DNA from: Bordetella bronchialis
Lineage (GTDB): Bacteria > Pseudomonadota > Gammaproteobacteria > Burkholderiales > Burkholderiaceae_B
Length of the DNA stretch: 64,000 nt
Reading direction: 5' to 3'
Assembly: GCF_001676705.1 (NCBI RefSeq)
Contig: NZ_CP016170.1
Span: forward strand, 3,038,001 to 3,102,000
Both the position numbers and the translations under genes were made by a program. Positions 50,191 through 58,063 of the stretch are shown one piece after another (within the stretch, counting starts at the first letter, position 1; the number at the start of each line of letters is the position of its first letter). The notes beneath the pieces are model-generated. The model made no database searches, had not been told where the DNA came from, and saw only the letters and a program-made list of their open reading frames with translations.

Positions 50191-51351
50191 ATGTCGCTCG
50201 ATGAAGAAACTTTCCAATTGCTCACGGACAGCGTCCAGCGCTTCGTCCGCGAACGGCTCATGCCCGCCGAGGACCAGGTCGAGGAAAGCGACGACGTACC
50301 CGCCGACATTGTCAGCGATATGAAGGAACTGGGCCTGTTCGGCCTGTCCATCCCCGAGGAATACGGCGGTATCGGCCTGACCATGGCGCAGGAATGCCAG
50401 GTGGCCTATGAACTGGGGCACACGGCGCTGGCCTTCCGGTCCGTCGTGGGCACCAATATCGGCATCGGTTCGCAGGGCATCCTGATGGACGGCACGCCCG
50501 AACAGAAGGCCGAATACCTGCCGCGGATCGCCAGCGGCGACCTGATCGTGTCCTTTGCCCTGACCGAGCCCGACGCCGGGTCGGACGCGGCATCCATCAA
50601 GGCCGCCGGCGTCAGGGACGGCGACGACTACCTGCTCAACGGTACCAAGCGCTTCATCACCAATGCCCCGCGCGCCGGCGCCTTCACGCTCATGGCGCGC
50701 ACCGACGGGCCTGGCGCGGGCGGTATTAGCGCCTTTATCGTGCCGGCCGGGCTGCCCGGCCTGTCGCTGGGCAAGCCCGACCGCAAGATGGGCCAGCGCG
50801 GCACCAAGACCTGCGACGTCAATCTGGACAATGTGCGCGTGCCGGCCGCCAACATCATCGGCGGCCAGCCGGGCAAGGGCTTCAAGACGGCCATGAAGGT
50901 CCTGGACCGCGGCCGGCTGCATATCTCGGCCGTGGCCTGCGGCATGGCGGACCGCATCCTGCGCGAAAGCGTGGCCTATGCGCAGCAGCGCAAGCAGTTC
51001 GGGCAGCGCATCGGCGATTTCCAGCTCGTACAGGCCATGCTGGCCGACAGCCAGGCCGAACTCCTGGCGGCCTGGTCGCTGGTGCAATCGGTGGCGCGCC
51101 GCTACGACGCCAAGCCCTTCGGCGTGACCGATCCGGAGGTCAGCATGCAGGCGGCCTGCGCCAAGTTGTTCAGCACCGAAATGGTCGGCCGCGTGGCCGA
51201 CCGCGGCGTGCAGGTCCACGGCGGTTCCGGCTACATCAACGACTACAAGGTGGAACGCTTCTATCGCGACGTGCGCCTGCTGCGCCTGTACGAAGGCACC
51301 ACGCAAATCCAGCAGTTGGTGATCGGCAAGCAACTGATGAAATCCGGCTGA
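50191..51351 (+). CDS. Acyl-CoA dehydrogenase
   Basis: The 386-residue flavoprotein has the family signatures: FALTEPDAGSDAASI (FAD contact), DRGRLHISAVACGMADR, QVHGGSGYINDYKVERFYRD and the catalytic glutamate in LRLYEGTTQIQ near the C-terminus. It oxidises acyl-CoA to trans-2-enoyl-CoA and passes electrons to ETF. Substrate length is not determinable. It is monocistronic here: the IS lies upstream and the convergent repeat-protein gene downstream (24 bases). Confidence 0.94.
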   Translation: MSLDEETFQLLTDSVQRFVRERLMPAEDQVEESDDVPADIVSDMKELGLFGLSIPEEYGGIGLTMAQECQVAYELGHTALAFRSVVGTNIGIGSQGILMDGTPEQKAEYLPRIASGDLIVSFALTEPDAGSDAASIKAAGVRDGDDYLLNGTKRFITNAPRAGAFTLMARTDGPGAGGISAFIVPAGLPGLSLGKPDRKMGQRGTKTCDVNLDNVRVPAANIIGGQPGKGFKTAMKVLDRGRLHISAVACGMADRILRESVAYAQQRKQFGQRIGDFQLVQAMLADSQAELLAAWSLVQSVARRYDAKPFGVTDPEVSMQAACAKLFSTEMVGRVADRGVQVHGGSGYINDYKVERFYRDVRLLRLYEGTTQIQQLVIGKQLMKSG

Positions 51352-51375
51352 GCGCGCGCGCGCCGCGGGTTTTCT

Positions 51376-52038
51376 TCAGGATCGTATTTTTGCCAGCAGG
51401 GCGTGGATTTCGCCACGGCGCCCTTCGTCGGCCACCTCTCGGCCCGGCCGCGGCGGCGCCTTCAAGGCCTTTTCCAGGTACGGAATCGCCTCGGATTTGC
51501 GGTTCCGGTAGACCAGGTAGTCCGCATAGAAGTAATTCGGATCGATGCCGTCGGGATTCACGGACAAGGCCTGCTGCAGCAGCGCCTCCGCCTTTTTGTT
51601 GTCGCCGAATCCGATGGGCCAGCCCGGCACCTTGTAGTACAGCACGCCCAGGCTGTTCAAGGCCGAGCCGTCCAGCGCCTTGCTGTCGATCTTCATCGCC
51701 GTCTCGTATTCCGCCTTGGCCTGCTTGGCCAGGTCCAGCGCGCCCAGGCCGCCTTTCGCGCCGGCCCAGGAGCTCAGGACGATGCCCTCCCAGATATGGG
51801 GTTCGGCACGGGTGGCATACCGCGCGGTCAGGTCATGCGCCTGCCTGGACAAGGCCTCGAAGCGCGCCGCGCGCTGGTCCTGCGGTGTCCGGTACTGGAT
51901 GACGGCCCACTGCGTCTGCAGGGTACGGATACCCTGGTCCAGGTCCGCCGGCTCGGCCAGCGCCGGCGAGCAGAATACCAGGGTCGCGGCGGACCAGAGC
52001 GCGGCCGCCCATCCGGCCAGGGAAAGGTGTCGGGTCAT
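51376..52038 (-). CDS. Exported TPR-like protein, last gene of the haemolysin-family operon
   Basis: The 220-residue protein has a signal peptide (about 1-28, ending SPALAEP) and helical repeat segments that look like TPRs (ALDLAKQAKAEYETAMKIDSKALDGSALNSLG). A Tyr-rich DPNYFYADYLVYRNRKSEAI stretch follows. It is predicted to be periplasmic or envelope associated. Its ATG overlaps the SDR stop by four bases (ATGA), so it is translationally coupled to the operon. Function unknown. Confidence 0.72.
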   Translation of the reverse strand: MTRHLSLAGWAAALWSAATLVFCSPALAEPADLDQGIRTLQTQWAVIQYRTPQDQRAARFEALSRQAHDLTARYATRAEPHIWEGIVLSSWAGAKGGLGALDLAKQAKAEYETAMKIDSKALDGSALNSLGVLYYKVPGWPIGFGDNKKAEALLQQALSVNPDGIDPNYFYADYLVYRNRKSEAIPYLEKALKAPPRPGREVADEGRRGEIHALLAKIRS

Positions 52039-52850
52039 GAAGAAGCTCCAGGGGGAAGAATCGTGGGATCCAGGGCGCGCCTGTGCTTGGAGAACGCCTT
52101 GTCCATCCATTTCGGGAACAGGCCGTTCAGGCGCACGGCCAGGCCCTCCACCGCGCCGACGAAGCGCTGCGGCGCGTCGCCCCGCATCATGTGCACCAGG
52201 TCGCGGGCCACGGCGTCTGGCGCATCGCTGCGCGAGCCGGTGGCCGCATTGAAGGCCAGCACCTCCGGCGCGTTGAAAGCGGTGTCGATGGCGCGCGGCG
52301 CGTAGTACTGCACGCGGACATGGGTGTCGGCCAGCTCGCGCCGCAGGGATTCGGTATAGACCCGCAGCGCCGCCTTGCTGGCCCCATAGGCCGAGAAGCC
52401 GGGCACGCCCAGGCTGCCCAGGGTCGAGCCGATATTGACGATCCGCGCCTGCTTGCACGCCAGCAGCTGGGGCAGCATGCCGGCGGTCAGCAGCATGGGC
52501 GCCAGGATGTTGGTATCCACGACCCGCCGCGCCTGCGCGGAATCCAGGTCCTGGGCCCGGCCAAAGGCGGCGACCGCGGCATTGTTGATCAGTACGTTGG
52601 CCTGGCGCGCGGCGGCCGCATCGACCAGCGCGGCACGGCCGTGCTCGGTCGTGATGTCCACTACCAGGGCGTCCACCCGCCAGCGGTCGAAAGAACCGGT
52701 GGCAAGCGCGTGCGCCAGTTTCAGCAGCGGGTCCGCGCTGCGTCCGACCAGCAGGACGCGCGCGCCCTCATCCAGCAGGCGGCGGGCAATGGCGCTGCCC
52801 AGCCCGCCGGCCGCGCCCGTCAGGACGACGGAGCATTCCATCGGCTTCAT
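52035..52850 (-). CDS. Short-chain dehydrogenase/reductase
   Basis: The 271 residues have the SDR nucleotide loop TGAAGGLGSAIA (about 11-22), NNAA and the catalytic tyrosine and lysine in YGASKAAL. A C-terminal extension (about 230-271, LFPKWMDKAFSKHR) is typical of lipid- or envelope-related SDRs. Start at 52850 (MKPMEC) overlaps the end of the haem-oxygenase-like gene by four bases. It likely reduces or oxidises the operon's intermediate. Confidence 0.88.
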   Translation of the reverse strand: MKPMECSVVLTGAAGGLGSAIARRLLDEGARVLLVGRSADPLLKLAHALATGSFDRWRVDALVVDITTEHGRAALVDAAAARQANVLINNAAVAAFGRAQDLDSAQARRVVDTNILAPMLLTAGMLPQLLACKQARIVNIGSTLGSLGVPGFSAYGASKAALRVYTESLRRELADTHVRVQYYAPRAIDTAFNAPEVLAFNAATGSRSDAPDAVARDLVHMMRGDAPQRFVGAVEGLAVRLNGLFPKWMDKAFSKHRRALDPTILPPGASS

Positions 52851-53518
52851 TGGATCGCGCCCTCCGCCCCGGCACGCGGCAGCGCGCGGAAAATCGCCCC
52901 GTACAGCCGATAGAACATGTGGGCGGCATGCAGCACCGCGGCCTGGTCCCCGGCGTCGTCCAGGCGGTCCATCAGATCGGCGAAGTGGCGCGTATGCTCC
53001 CGATCCAGCGTGCCGTGCGAACGCAAATAGCTGAACGCCGCCGCGGGCAGCGCCAGCGTTTCCCGGATGCGGTCGGCCGCACTCAAGGCCAGGGCCACGC
53101 TGGTGCCTTCCAGCACATGGACCATGCCGAAGAATCCCACCGGGTTCTTGCGGGCGATAGTGTCGTAGGCATACGCCACCATGATTTCGGTCTCCGGTGC
53201 CGGGCCGGCGCGGCGGATGGCCTGCGCGTCGGCACCCAGCGCCCGCAGGTCGTTCAGGATCCACTCGTCGTGGCCCTGTTCTTCCTGGATGTATTCATCC
53301 AGGGCGGCATGCATCCACGCCAGGCGGGCGGGCATGCGGGCGCGGCAGGCATGCATCAAGGGCACGGTATGGCTGACATGGTGGTAGGCCTGGCTCAGGA
53401 AGGCGATGTACGACGGCAGCGCGACCTGTCCGCGCAGGCAGTCCTGGATGACGGGCGTCCGCACCAGCGCATCGCGGCTGTCCCGCGTATCGCCTAGCAG
53501 GGTTTCGAAGAAAGGCAT
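52847..53518 (-). CDS. Haem-oxygenase-like (TenA/HDO-fold) protein, possible diiron oxidase
   Basis: The 223-residue all-helical protein resembles TenA/PqqC and the haem-oxygenase-like diiron oxidases (HDO). A ligand set can be seen that matches UndA-type enzymes: Glu80 and His83 in EEQGHDEW, Glu137 in VHVLEGTS, and His175/His178 in EHTRHF. UndA-family enzymes oxidise fatty acids or amino acids with O2. It sits six bases downstream of the AMP-ligase gene and overlaps the SDR gene. The metal-binding reading is inference. Confidence 0.78.
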   Translation of the reverse strand: MPFFETLLGDTRDSRDALVRTPVIQDCLRGQVALPSYIAFLSQAYHHVSHTVPLMHACRARMPARLAWMHAALDEYIQEEQGHDEWILNDLRALGADAQAIRRAGPAPETEIMVAYAYDTIARKNPVGFFGMVHVLEGTSVALALSAADRIRETLALPAAAFSYLRSHGTLDREHTRHFADLMDRLDDAGDQAAVLHAAHMFYRLYGAIFRALPRAGAEGAIQ

Positions 53519-53524
53519 GGTCGC

Positions 53525-55006
53525 TCAGGGCAAGGGAGGTTGGTGAATGCTCAGGAAAAGGTCGGCATGCAAGGCGGCGATCGCGTCGCGGCGCGGCCGG
53601 CCATTGGCCGTGGCCATCCCGGAGGCAGGCGAGAACTCGGCGCGCGCCCGGCTCCACGATCCGACCCGCGCGTAATCGGGAAGGATCTCGTTGACCCGCT
53701 CCACGGCGCGGTGCATGGCGGCTTCGTCCGTGCCGGGCAGCGGCCACAGGACGGCGCCCAGCGCGGGCTGGCCATCGCCCAGGACCACGGCGTGCGCAAT
53801 GCCCGGCTGGCCGGCCAGGTGCAGCTCCACCCATTCCGGCGACACGTTGCGGCCGAAGCCGGTGACCAGGACGTTCTTCTTGCGGCCGTCGATATGCAGG
53901 AAGCCCGCGTCGTCCAGGTGGCCCAGGTCGCCGGTCGGCAGCCAGGTCCGCGCGAGGGCCGGCTGTCCCAGGTAACCCAGGGCATGCGTACCGGCGATCT
54001 CGATCTCGCCGTCCGGCGCCACGCGCAGCCGCGCATGCGGCAAGGGACGGCCCGCGGATCCCGGGATATCGGCGCCCGGCAGATTCAAGGCCTGCACCGA
54101 GCAAGCCTCCGACAATCCATAGCCTTCGTAGGCCGGCAGGCCCAGCGCGCGCGCCTGCGTCAATAGCGCGGCGCCGACCGCCGCGCCGCCCACCGCCATG
54201 AAGCGGAGCGCGGATGGCGCCCGCACGCCGGTCGCGGCCAGCCAGCCGGCATAGGCGCGCAGCATCTGCGGCAGCGCGATCACGCTGTTCGCGCCGGATT
54301 GCTCCAGCGCCGCGTGGAAAACCGCCGGATCGAAACGGGAAGACCCCTGCAGGCCCACCTGGCCCAGCGGGCGCACGGCGACCGCCGCGCCTTGCAGCAG
54401 CGGCGCATAGACGCCCGCGATGTTTTCCAGCAGCACGGGCAGCGGCAGCGCCGCCAGATGGCGTTCGATCGCCAGCGGACCCGTGGCGCTGGCCAAGCTG
54501 GCGGCCACGTCCAGCATTTCGGCCGCGCCCAGGCACACGCCCTTGGGGTCGCCGGTGGAGCCGGATGTGAATGTGATCTTGGCCGTGCCGGGATGCAGGG
54601 CCGTGGCCGGCGCTCGCAGGCGATGCAGCCGCAGCGTCGGCGACCACGGCTCGCCCGGGTCGCCATCCAGGTCCGGGAATGCGGCACCCGGGCCGGCGCC
54701 GGTGACCAGCGCGCCGACGCCCCCGGCGCCCAGCGCGGCGCGTATCTGCGCCGGCGTGAAAAACAGCGGCAAGGGCAAATGCACCACCCCGGCCCGCAGG
54801 CAGGCCAGGTCATGCACGATCCAGTCCGCCCCGTTGTCCATCAGCGAGGCCACCGCGCGGGTGTCCAATGCCGCCAGCCGGTCCGCATGCCGGGCGACCA
54901 GGCCATCCAGCTCCGCATAGCTGACCGGGCCTTCGGGCGTATCCAGCGCGGTGCGGCCGGCCCGTCCCGCCTCCCGCAGGCGTTCGAAGAAAGCCGGCAC
55001 GTTCAC
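53525..55006 (-). CDS. AMP-forming acyl ligase (ANL superfamily)
   Basis: The 493-residue protein starts with GTG 55006, which overlaps the haemolysin-family stop by four bases and has GGGAG eight bases upstream. It has the phosphate loop TSGSTGDPKG (147-156), YEGYGLSEACS, and the TGDLGHLDD...DGRKKN hinge of adenylating enzymes. The C-terminal A10 motif reads ANGRPRR where the usual catalytic lysine (NGK) is arginine, which may reduce or alter adenylation. It probably activates a carboxylic acid for the operon's product. Confidence 0.88.
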   Translation of the reverse strand: MNVPAFFERLREAGRAGRTALDTPEGPVSYAELDGLVARHADRLAALDTRAVASLMDNGADWIVHDLACLRAGVVHLPLPLFFTPAQIRAALGAGGVGALVTGAGPGAAFPDLDGDPGEPWSPTLRLHRLRAPATALHPGTAKITFTSGSTGDPKGVCLGAAEMLDVAASLASATGPLAIERHLAALPLPVLLENIAGVYAPLLQGAAVAVRPLGQVGLQGSSRFDPAVFHAALEQSGANSVIALPQMLRAYAGWLAATGVRAPSALRFMAVGGAAVGAALLTQARALGLPAYEGYGLSEACSVQALNLPGADIPGSAGRPLPHARLRVAPDGEIEIAGTHALGYLGQPALARTWLPTGDLGHLDDAGFLHIDGRKKNVLVTGFGRNVSPEWVELHLAGQPGIAHAVVLGDGQPALGAVLWPLPGTDEAAMHRAVERVNEILPDYARVGSWSRARAEFSPASGMATANGRPRRDAIAALHADLFLSIHQPPLP

Positions 55007-55650
55007 GCGGCGTGCTCCCGGAACCTGGATAGTATCGTTCCCAAGTGACCGGCGAAGACCTGCGGCCCGTGAGCGTAGTAATCCCCCCAGTCGGCGCGCT
55101 CGCGCTCGGTCAGGTGTGCCGGCGTGGCCAGCGACAGGGAGCGGTGCGCCAGGCCCATGCGGGCGAACAAATGATGCAGTTCGGCGGTAAGCGTGCTGAC
55201 CGCCCACTCGTAGCCTTGCGCCTCCAGGTGATTGGCCAGCATGGGAACGAGCAGGCGGCCGGCGCCCGCCCGCATGGCCGCGAAATGCCCCACTTCCACG
55301 ATCAGGTGGCGACCCACCGGGGCGCCGCGCTCGAGGATGTACTGTTCCACCGGCACCGCCAGATAGCGTTCCAGGAACAGCGGCGCACGCGCGCTGCGAT
55401 ATCCCGCGGCCGCCAGGATCTCTCCATCGGCCTGCAGCGTGACGAGGACCGGCAGGAACTCGCGCAGATGCGCCCCGTAGCGCTGCCGGTAGCGCCGGGA
55501 TATGTACGACTCCACGCGTTCACGCAAGGGGTCGTCCCGATGGTGCAGGTGCAGCGCGGCGCGATCCGCGGACGCGCCATGGGTCGCCGGCGGCAAGGCC
55601 TTGCCAAGTGTCGATTTGCCGCGCGGCATCCAGATTTCCAGACTATGCAT
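55003..55650 (-). CDS. Thermostable-haemolysin (T_hemolysin) family protein
   Basis: The 215-residue protein matches the thermostable haemolysin family (Vibrio delta-VPH): FLPVLVTLQADGEILAAAGYR, LFLERYL, GHLIVEVGHFAA-like core and SLSLATPAHLT. The family is thought to belong with GNAT/acyl-homoserine-lactone synthase-like folds rather than pore formers; that is family knowledge. No signal peptide is present. It is the first gene of a five-gene operon of overlapping enzymes, so an acyltransfer role is likelier than haemolysis. It diverges from a two-component system with 104 bases between. Confidence 0.85.
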   Translation of the reverse strand: MHSLEIWMPRGKSTLGKALPPATHGASADRAALHLHHRDDPLRERVESYISRRYRQRYGAHLREFLPVLVTLQADGEILAAAGYRSARAPLFLERYLAVPVEQYILERGAPVGRHLIVEVGHFAAMRAGAGRLLVPMLANHLEAQGYEWAVSTLTAELHHLFARMGLAHRSLSLATPAHLTERERADWGDYYAHGPQVFAGHLGTILSRFREHAA

Positions 55651-55691
55651 GTGCCGTTTCCGAAACGATGCGGCGCAGCATAGGCGGCCAA

Positions 55692-55710
55692 CATTAATCG
55701 GAAATTAATG
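55692..55710. promoter_or_regulatory. Paired ATTAAT elements between the haemolysin operon and the two-component system
   Basis: ATTAAT occurs at 55693-55698 and 55704-55709, exactly 11 bases apart start to start, as in OmpR/PhoB-type tandem sites. The outer bases also form a CATTAAT...ATTAATG inverted repeat. It is the best candidate binding site for the response regulator encoded at 55755, and could control both directions. Confidence 0.55.
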
Positions 55711-55754
55711 AATGGCGGTGCTAAGCTGGGCCGCTTGCACGCGGAGGAATGTGA

Positions 55755-56426
55755 ATGAGAATACTCATCATCGAAGACGATCCGCTTCTCGGTGATGGCA
55801 TCAAGAAAGGCCTGCGGCTGCTGGGATACGCGGTCGATTGGTTTGTCGACGGCACGCAGGCCGAGCAGGCCATGCAGGTCGTCAAGTACGACGCCGTGGT
55901 CCTGGACCTGGGCCTGCCCGGCCAGGACGGGCTGGCGATCCTGGCACGCTGGCGCGGCGCCGGGCAGACCTTGCCCATCATCGTCCTGACCGCGCGCGAT
56001 GCGGTGCAGAACCGCATCGCCGGACTGGATGCCGGGGCCGACGACTACCTGATCAAGCCCATCACGCTGGATGAACTGGCCGCGCGCCTGCGTGCCGTCA
56101 CGCGCCGCGGCGCCGGCAAGCCCGAGCCCGTCTGGCAGCATGGCGACCTGCAATACCATCCGGCCTCGCACGAGGTCTACTGGCAGGGACGCAAGGTGGA
56201 CCTGTCCGTGCGCGAAGCCTTGCTGCTGGAACTCTTCCTGACCCATCCGAACCGCGTGCTGACGCGGGACTTCATCCGCGACAAGCTCTACGACTGGGAT
56301 GCGGACGTCGAAAGCAACGCGCTGGACGTCTACGTGCACCACGTGCGCAAGAAGATCCATCCCAAGATCATCCGTACCCTGCGCGGCTCCGGGTACGCGC
56401 TGGGCCAGCTGGAAAGCGACGCATGA
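55755..56426 (+). CDS. OmpR-family response regulator (QseB/PmrA-like)
   Basis: The 223-residue protein has an N-terminal receiver (acidic pair at 8-9, phospho-acceptor Asp51 in VVLDLGLPG, Lys in DYLIKPI) and a C-terminal winged helix (about 125-220, NALDVYVHHVRKKI, GSGYAL). It binds DNA when phosphorylated by its partner kinase, which is encoded next with a four-base overlap (ATGA). The divergent haemolysin-family operon and the ATTAAT pair between suggest its target. Confidence 0.94.
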   Translation: MRILIIEDDPLLGDGIKKGLRLLGYAVDWFVDGTQAEQAMQVVKYDAVVLDLGLPGQDGLAILARWRGAGQTLPIIVLTARDAVQNRIAGLDAGADDYLIKPITLDELAARLRAVTRRGAGKPEPVWQHGDLQYHPASHEVYWQGRKVDLSVREALLLELFLTHPNRVLTRDFIRDKLYDWDADVESNALDVYVHHVRKKIHPKIIRTLRGSGYALGQLESDA

Positions 56427-57880
56427 CACTGCAGCGCAGACTGATCATCGCCGTCCTGCTGGCGGCGCCGCTGGCCTGGGTATTGACCATCGCGGGCACC
56501 TATTGGCGCGCGCGCCACGAGATCAACGAGCTCTACGACACCGACATGCTGCGGCTGGCGCAGCAGACGCTGGCGGTGGCGCGGCTGCTGCCGCCCGACG
56601 CGCCGGCGCCGGCGTCGTCGCCGTCGCCGTCGGGGGCGGTGGGAGCAGCGGCGGGGGCGGCCACGGCCCCTGCGCGATCCAGGGTTCCGGCCCTGCTCTC
56701 CCTGCCCTCGCCCGCACGGTCGGCCGGCGAGGGCGACGCCGACATGGGTGCCGCCGAGCCGCAGACCTGGTCCGTCGCCATCTGGGGCGCGTCGAGCGAA
56801 CCCCTGGTGCTGGATCCGCATGCCAGGCAATTTCCCCGCGACGCCGCGCGGCAGGGGTTCGTGGAGACCACGATCGACGCCACGCCCTGGCGCCTGTACT
56901 ACATGGATGACCCCGACAGCGGCACGCGCGTGGCGGTCGGCCAGCGCGTCGGCGAACGCGACGAACTGGTCATCGCCTACATCGCCAGCCAGGTACTGCC
57001 CTGGGCGGTGAGCCTGCCGGTGCTGATCGCGTTGCTGATCTACGCCGTGCGGCGGGCGCTGAAACCCGTGCGCGAGCTGTCCGGGCTGCTGGAGCGGCGC
57101 GATCCGGACGACGACCGGCTGCTGCCGACGCACAATACGCCAGGCGAACTGCAGCGGCTGGTGCAGGCCATGAACGGCCTGCTGCTGCGGGTCAGCTCGC
57201 TGATCGAGCAGGAACGCCGGCTGACCGCGGATGCCGCCCACGAGCTGCGCACGCCGCTGGCGGCCTTGCGCGCGCAATGGGATGTGGCGCGGCGAACCGA
57301 TGATCCGGCCGAACGGCGCGAAGTCCAGGCCAGCGTGACGCGTGGCCTGGAAAGACTGGACCGGCTGGTGGTGCAACTGCTGACGATGGCCCGGCTGGAC
57401 AGCACGCGGCATGTCGGTTTCGGCTCGGCCATCGACTGGCGCGGCGTCGCCGACCAGGCCGTGAGCGATTGCCTGTGGATCGCCAATCGCCGCGACATCG
57501 ACATCGAGATCGAATGGCCCAGCCATGGCGAGGCGCCGCTTCCCATCGCCGGGGATATGGATGCCCTGGTCATCATGCTCAGGAATATCGTGGACAACGC
57601 GGTGCGCTACGGCCCCCGGCATTCCCGCGTACGCCTGACCTTCACCGGGTCGCGCATCTTCGTGGACGACCAGGGGCCCGGCATGCCGCCCGAATTGCTG
57701 GCGCGCATGGGCGACCGCTTCCTGCGCGCCGCCGGCAACGAAGAGTCCGGCAGCGGCCTGGGCGTGTCCATCGCACGCCGCATCGCCCAGAATCACGGCC
57801 TGGCGCTGCAGTTCTCCATGCGCGACGGCGCCGGCGACCTGGGGCCGGGGCTGCGGTGTACCGTGCTGCGCGGCGCCTGA
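56423..57880 (+). CDS. Sensor histidine kinase (QseC-like)
   Basis: The 485-residue kinase has an N-terminal membrane helix (about 10-30) and a periplasmic domain (to about 190) containing an Ala/Ser/Pro-rich low-complexity insert near 55-105. A second membrane helix (about 193-210) and HAMP region follow. The H-box has phospho-histidine in DAAHELRTPLAAL, with HATPase motifs NAVRYGP, DDQGPGMP and GSGLGVSI. It resembles QseC/PmrB. The signal is unknown. It is coupled to the response regulator gene by overlap. Confidence 0.92.
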   Translation: MTLQRRLIIAVLLAAPLAWVLTIAGTYWRARHEINELYDTDMLRLAQQTLAVARLLPPDAPAPASSPSPSGAVGAAAGAATAPARSRVPALLSLPSPARSAGEGDADMGAAEPQTWSVAIWGASSEPLVLDPHARQFPRDAARQGFVETTIDATPWRLYYMDDPDSGTRVAVGQRVGERDELVIAYIASQVLPWAVSLPVLIALLIYAVRRALKPVRELSGLLERRDPDDDRLLPTHNTPGELQRLVQAMNGLLLRVSSLIEQERRLTADAAHELRTPLAALRAQWDVARRTDDPAERREVQASVTRGLERLDRLVVQLLTMARLDSTRHVGFGSAIDWRGVADQAVSDCLWIANRRDIDIEIEWPSHGEAPLPIAGDMDALVIMLRNIVDNAVRYGPRHSRVRLTFTGSRIFVDDQGPGMPPELLARMGDRFLRAAGNEESGSGLGVSIARRIAQNHGLALQFSMRDGAGDLGPGLRCTVLRGA

Positions 57881-57956
57881 CCGCGCCGCTCGCAACTCGC
57901 CCTGCGTGCCGCTGGGGCGGCCCGTCAACCGTTCCGGAAACGGTGGACCCGCGAGG

Positions 57957-58013
57957 TTCGACCAACGCGGTTCGACCCACGCGGTTTGACCCACGCGGTT
58001 TGACCCACGTCAA
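57957..58013. repeat. 14-base tandem repeat running into an Anr/FNR-type box
   Basis: The motif TTCGAC/TTTGAC recurs at 57957, 57971, 57985 and 57999, exactly 14 bases apart, each followed by CCACGCGG-like bases. The last copy becomes the left half of TTGACCCACGTCAA. The array therefore presents repeated TTGAC half-sites upstream of the Usp gene at 58064. Confidence 0.75.
58000..58013 (+). promoter_or_regulatory. Anr/FNR-type box upstream of the tandem Usp gene at 58064
   Basis: TTGACCCACGTCAA is a perfect inverted repeat and matches eight of ten consensus positions (TTGAC and GTCAA halves). Its centre lies 58 bases before ATG 58064; the -10 for a -41.5 placement (GAGTAT) is weak. Confidence 0.68.
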
Positions 58014-58063
58014 GGCAGGACCCCGCGTATGGCACGAGTATGGAAGCGCGCGGGAGAACAACC

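Noticed and set aside
55003..55650. Haemolysin (pore-forming toxin) annotation for the T_hemolysin gene
   Set aside because: No signal peptide or membrane-active segment; operon context points to acyl chemistry.
57928..57944. ACCGTT/AACGGT hairpin after the QseC-like gene as a terminator
   Set aside because: Only six pairs and no T-run.
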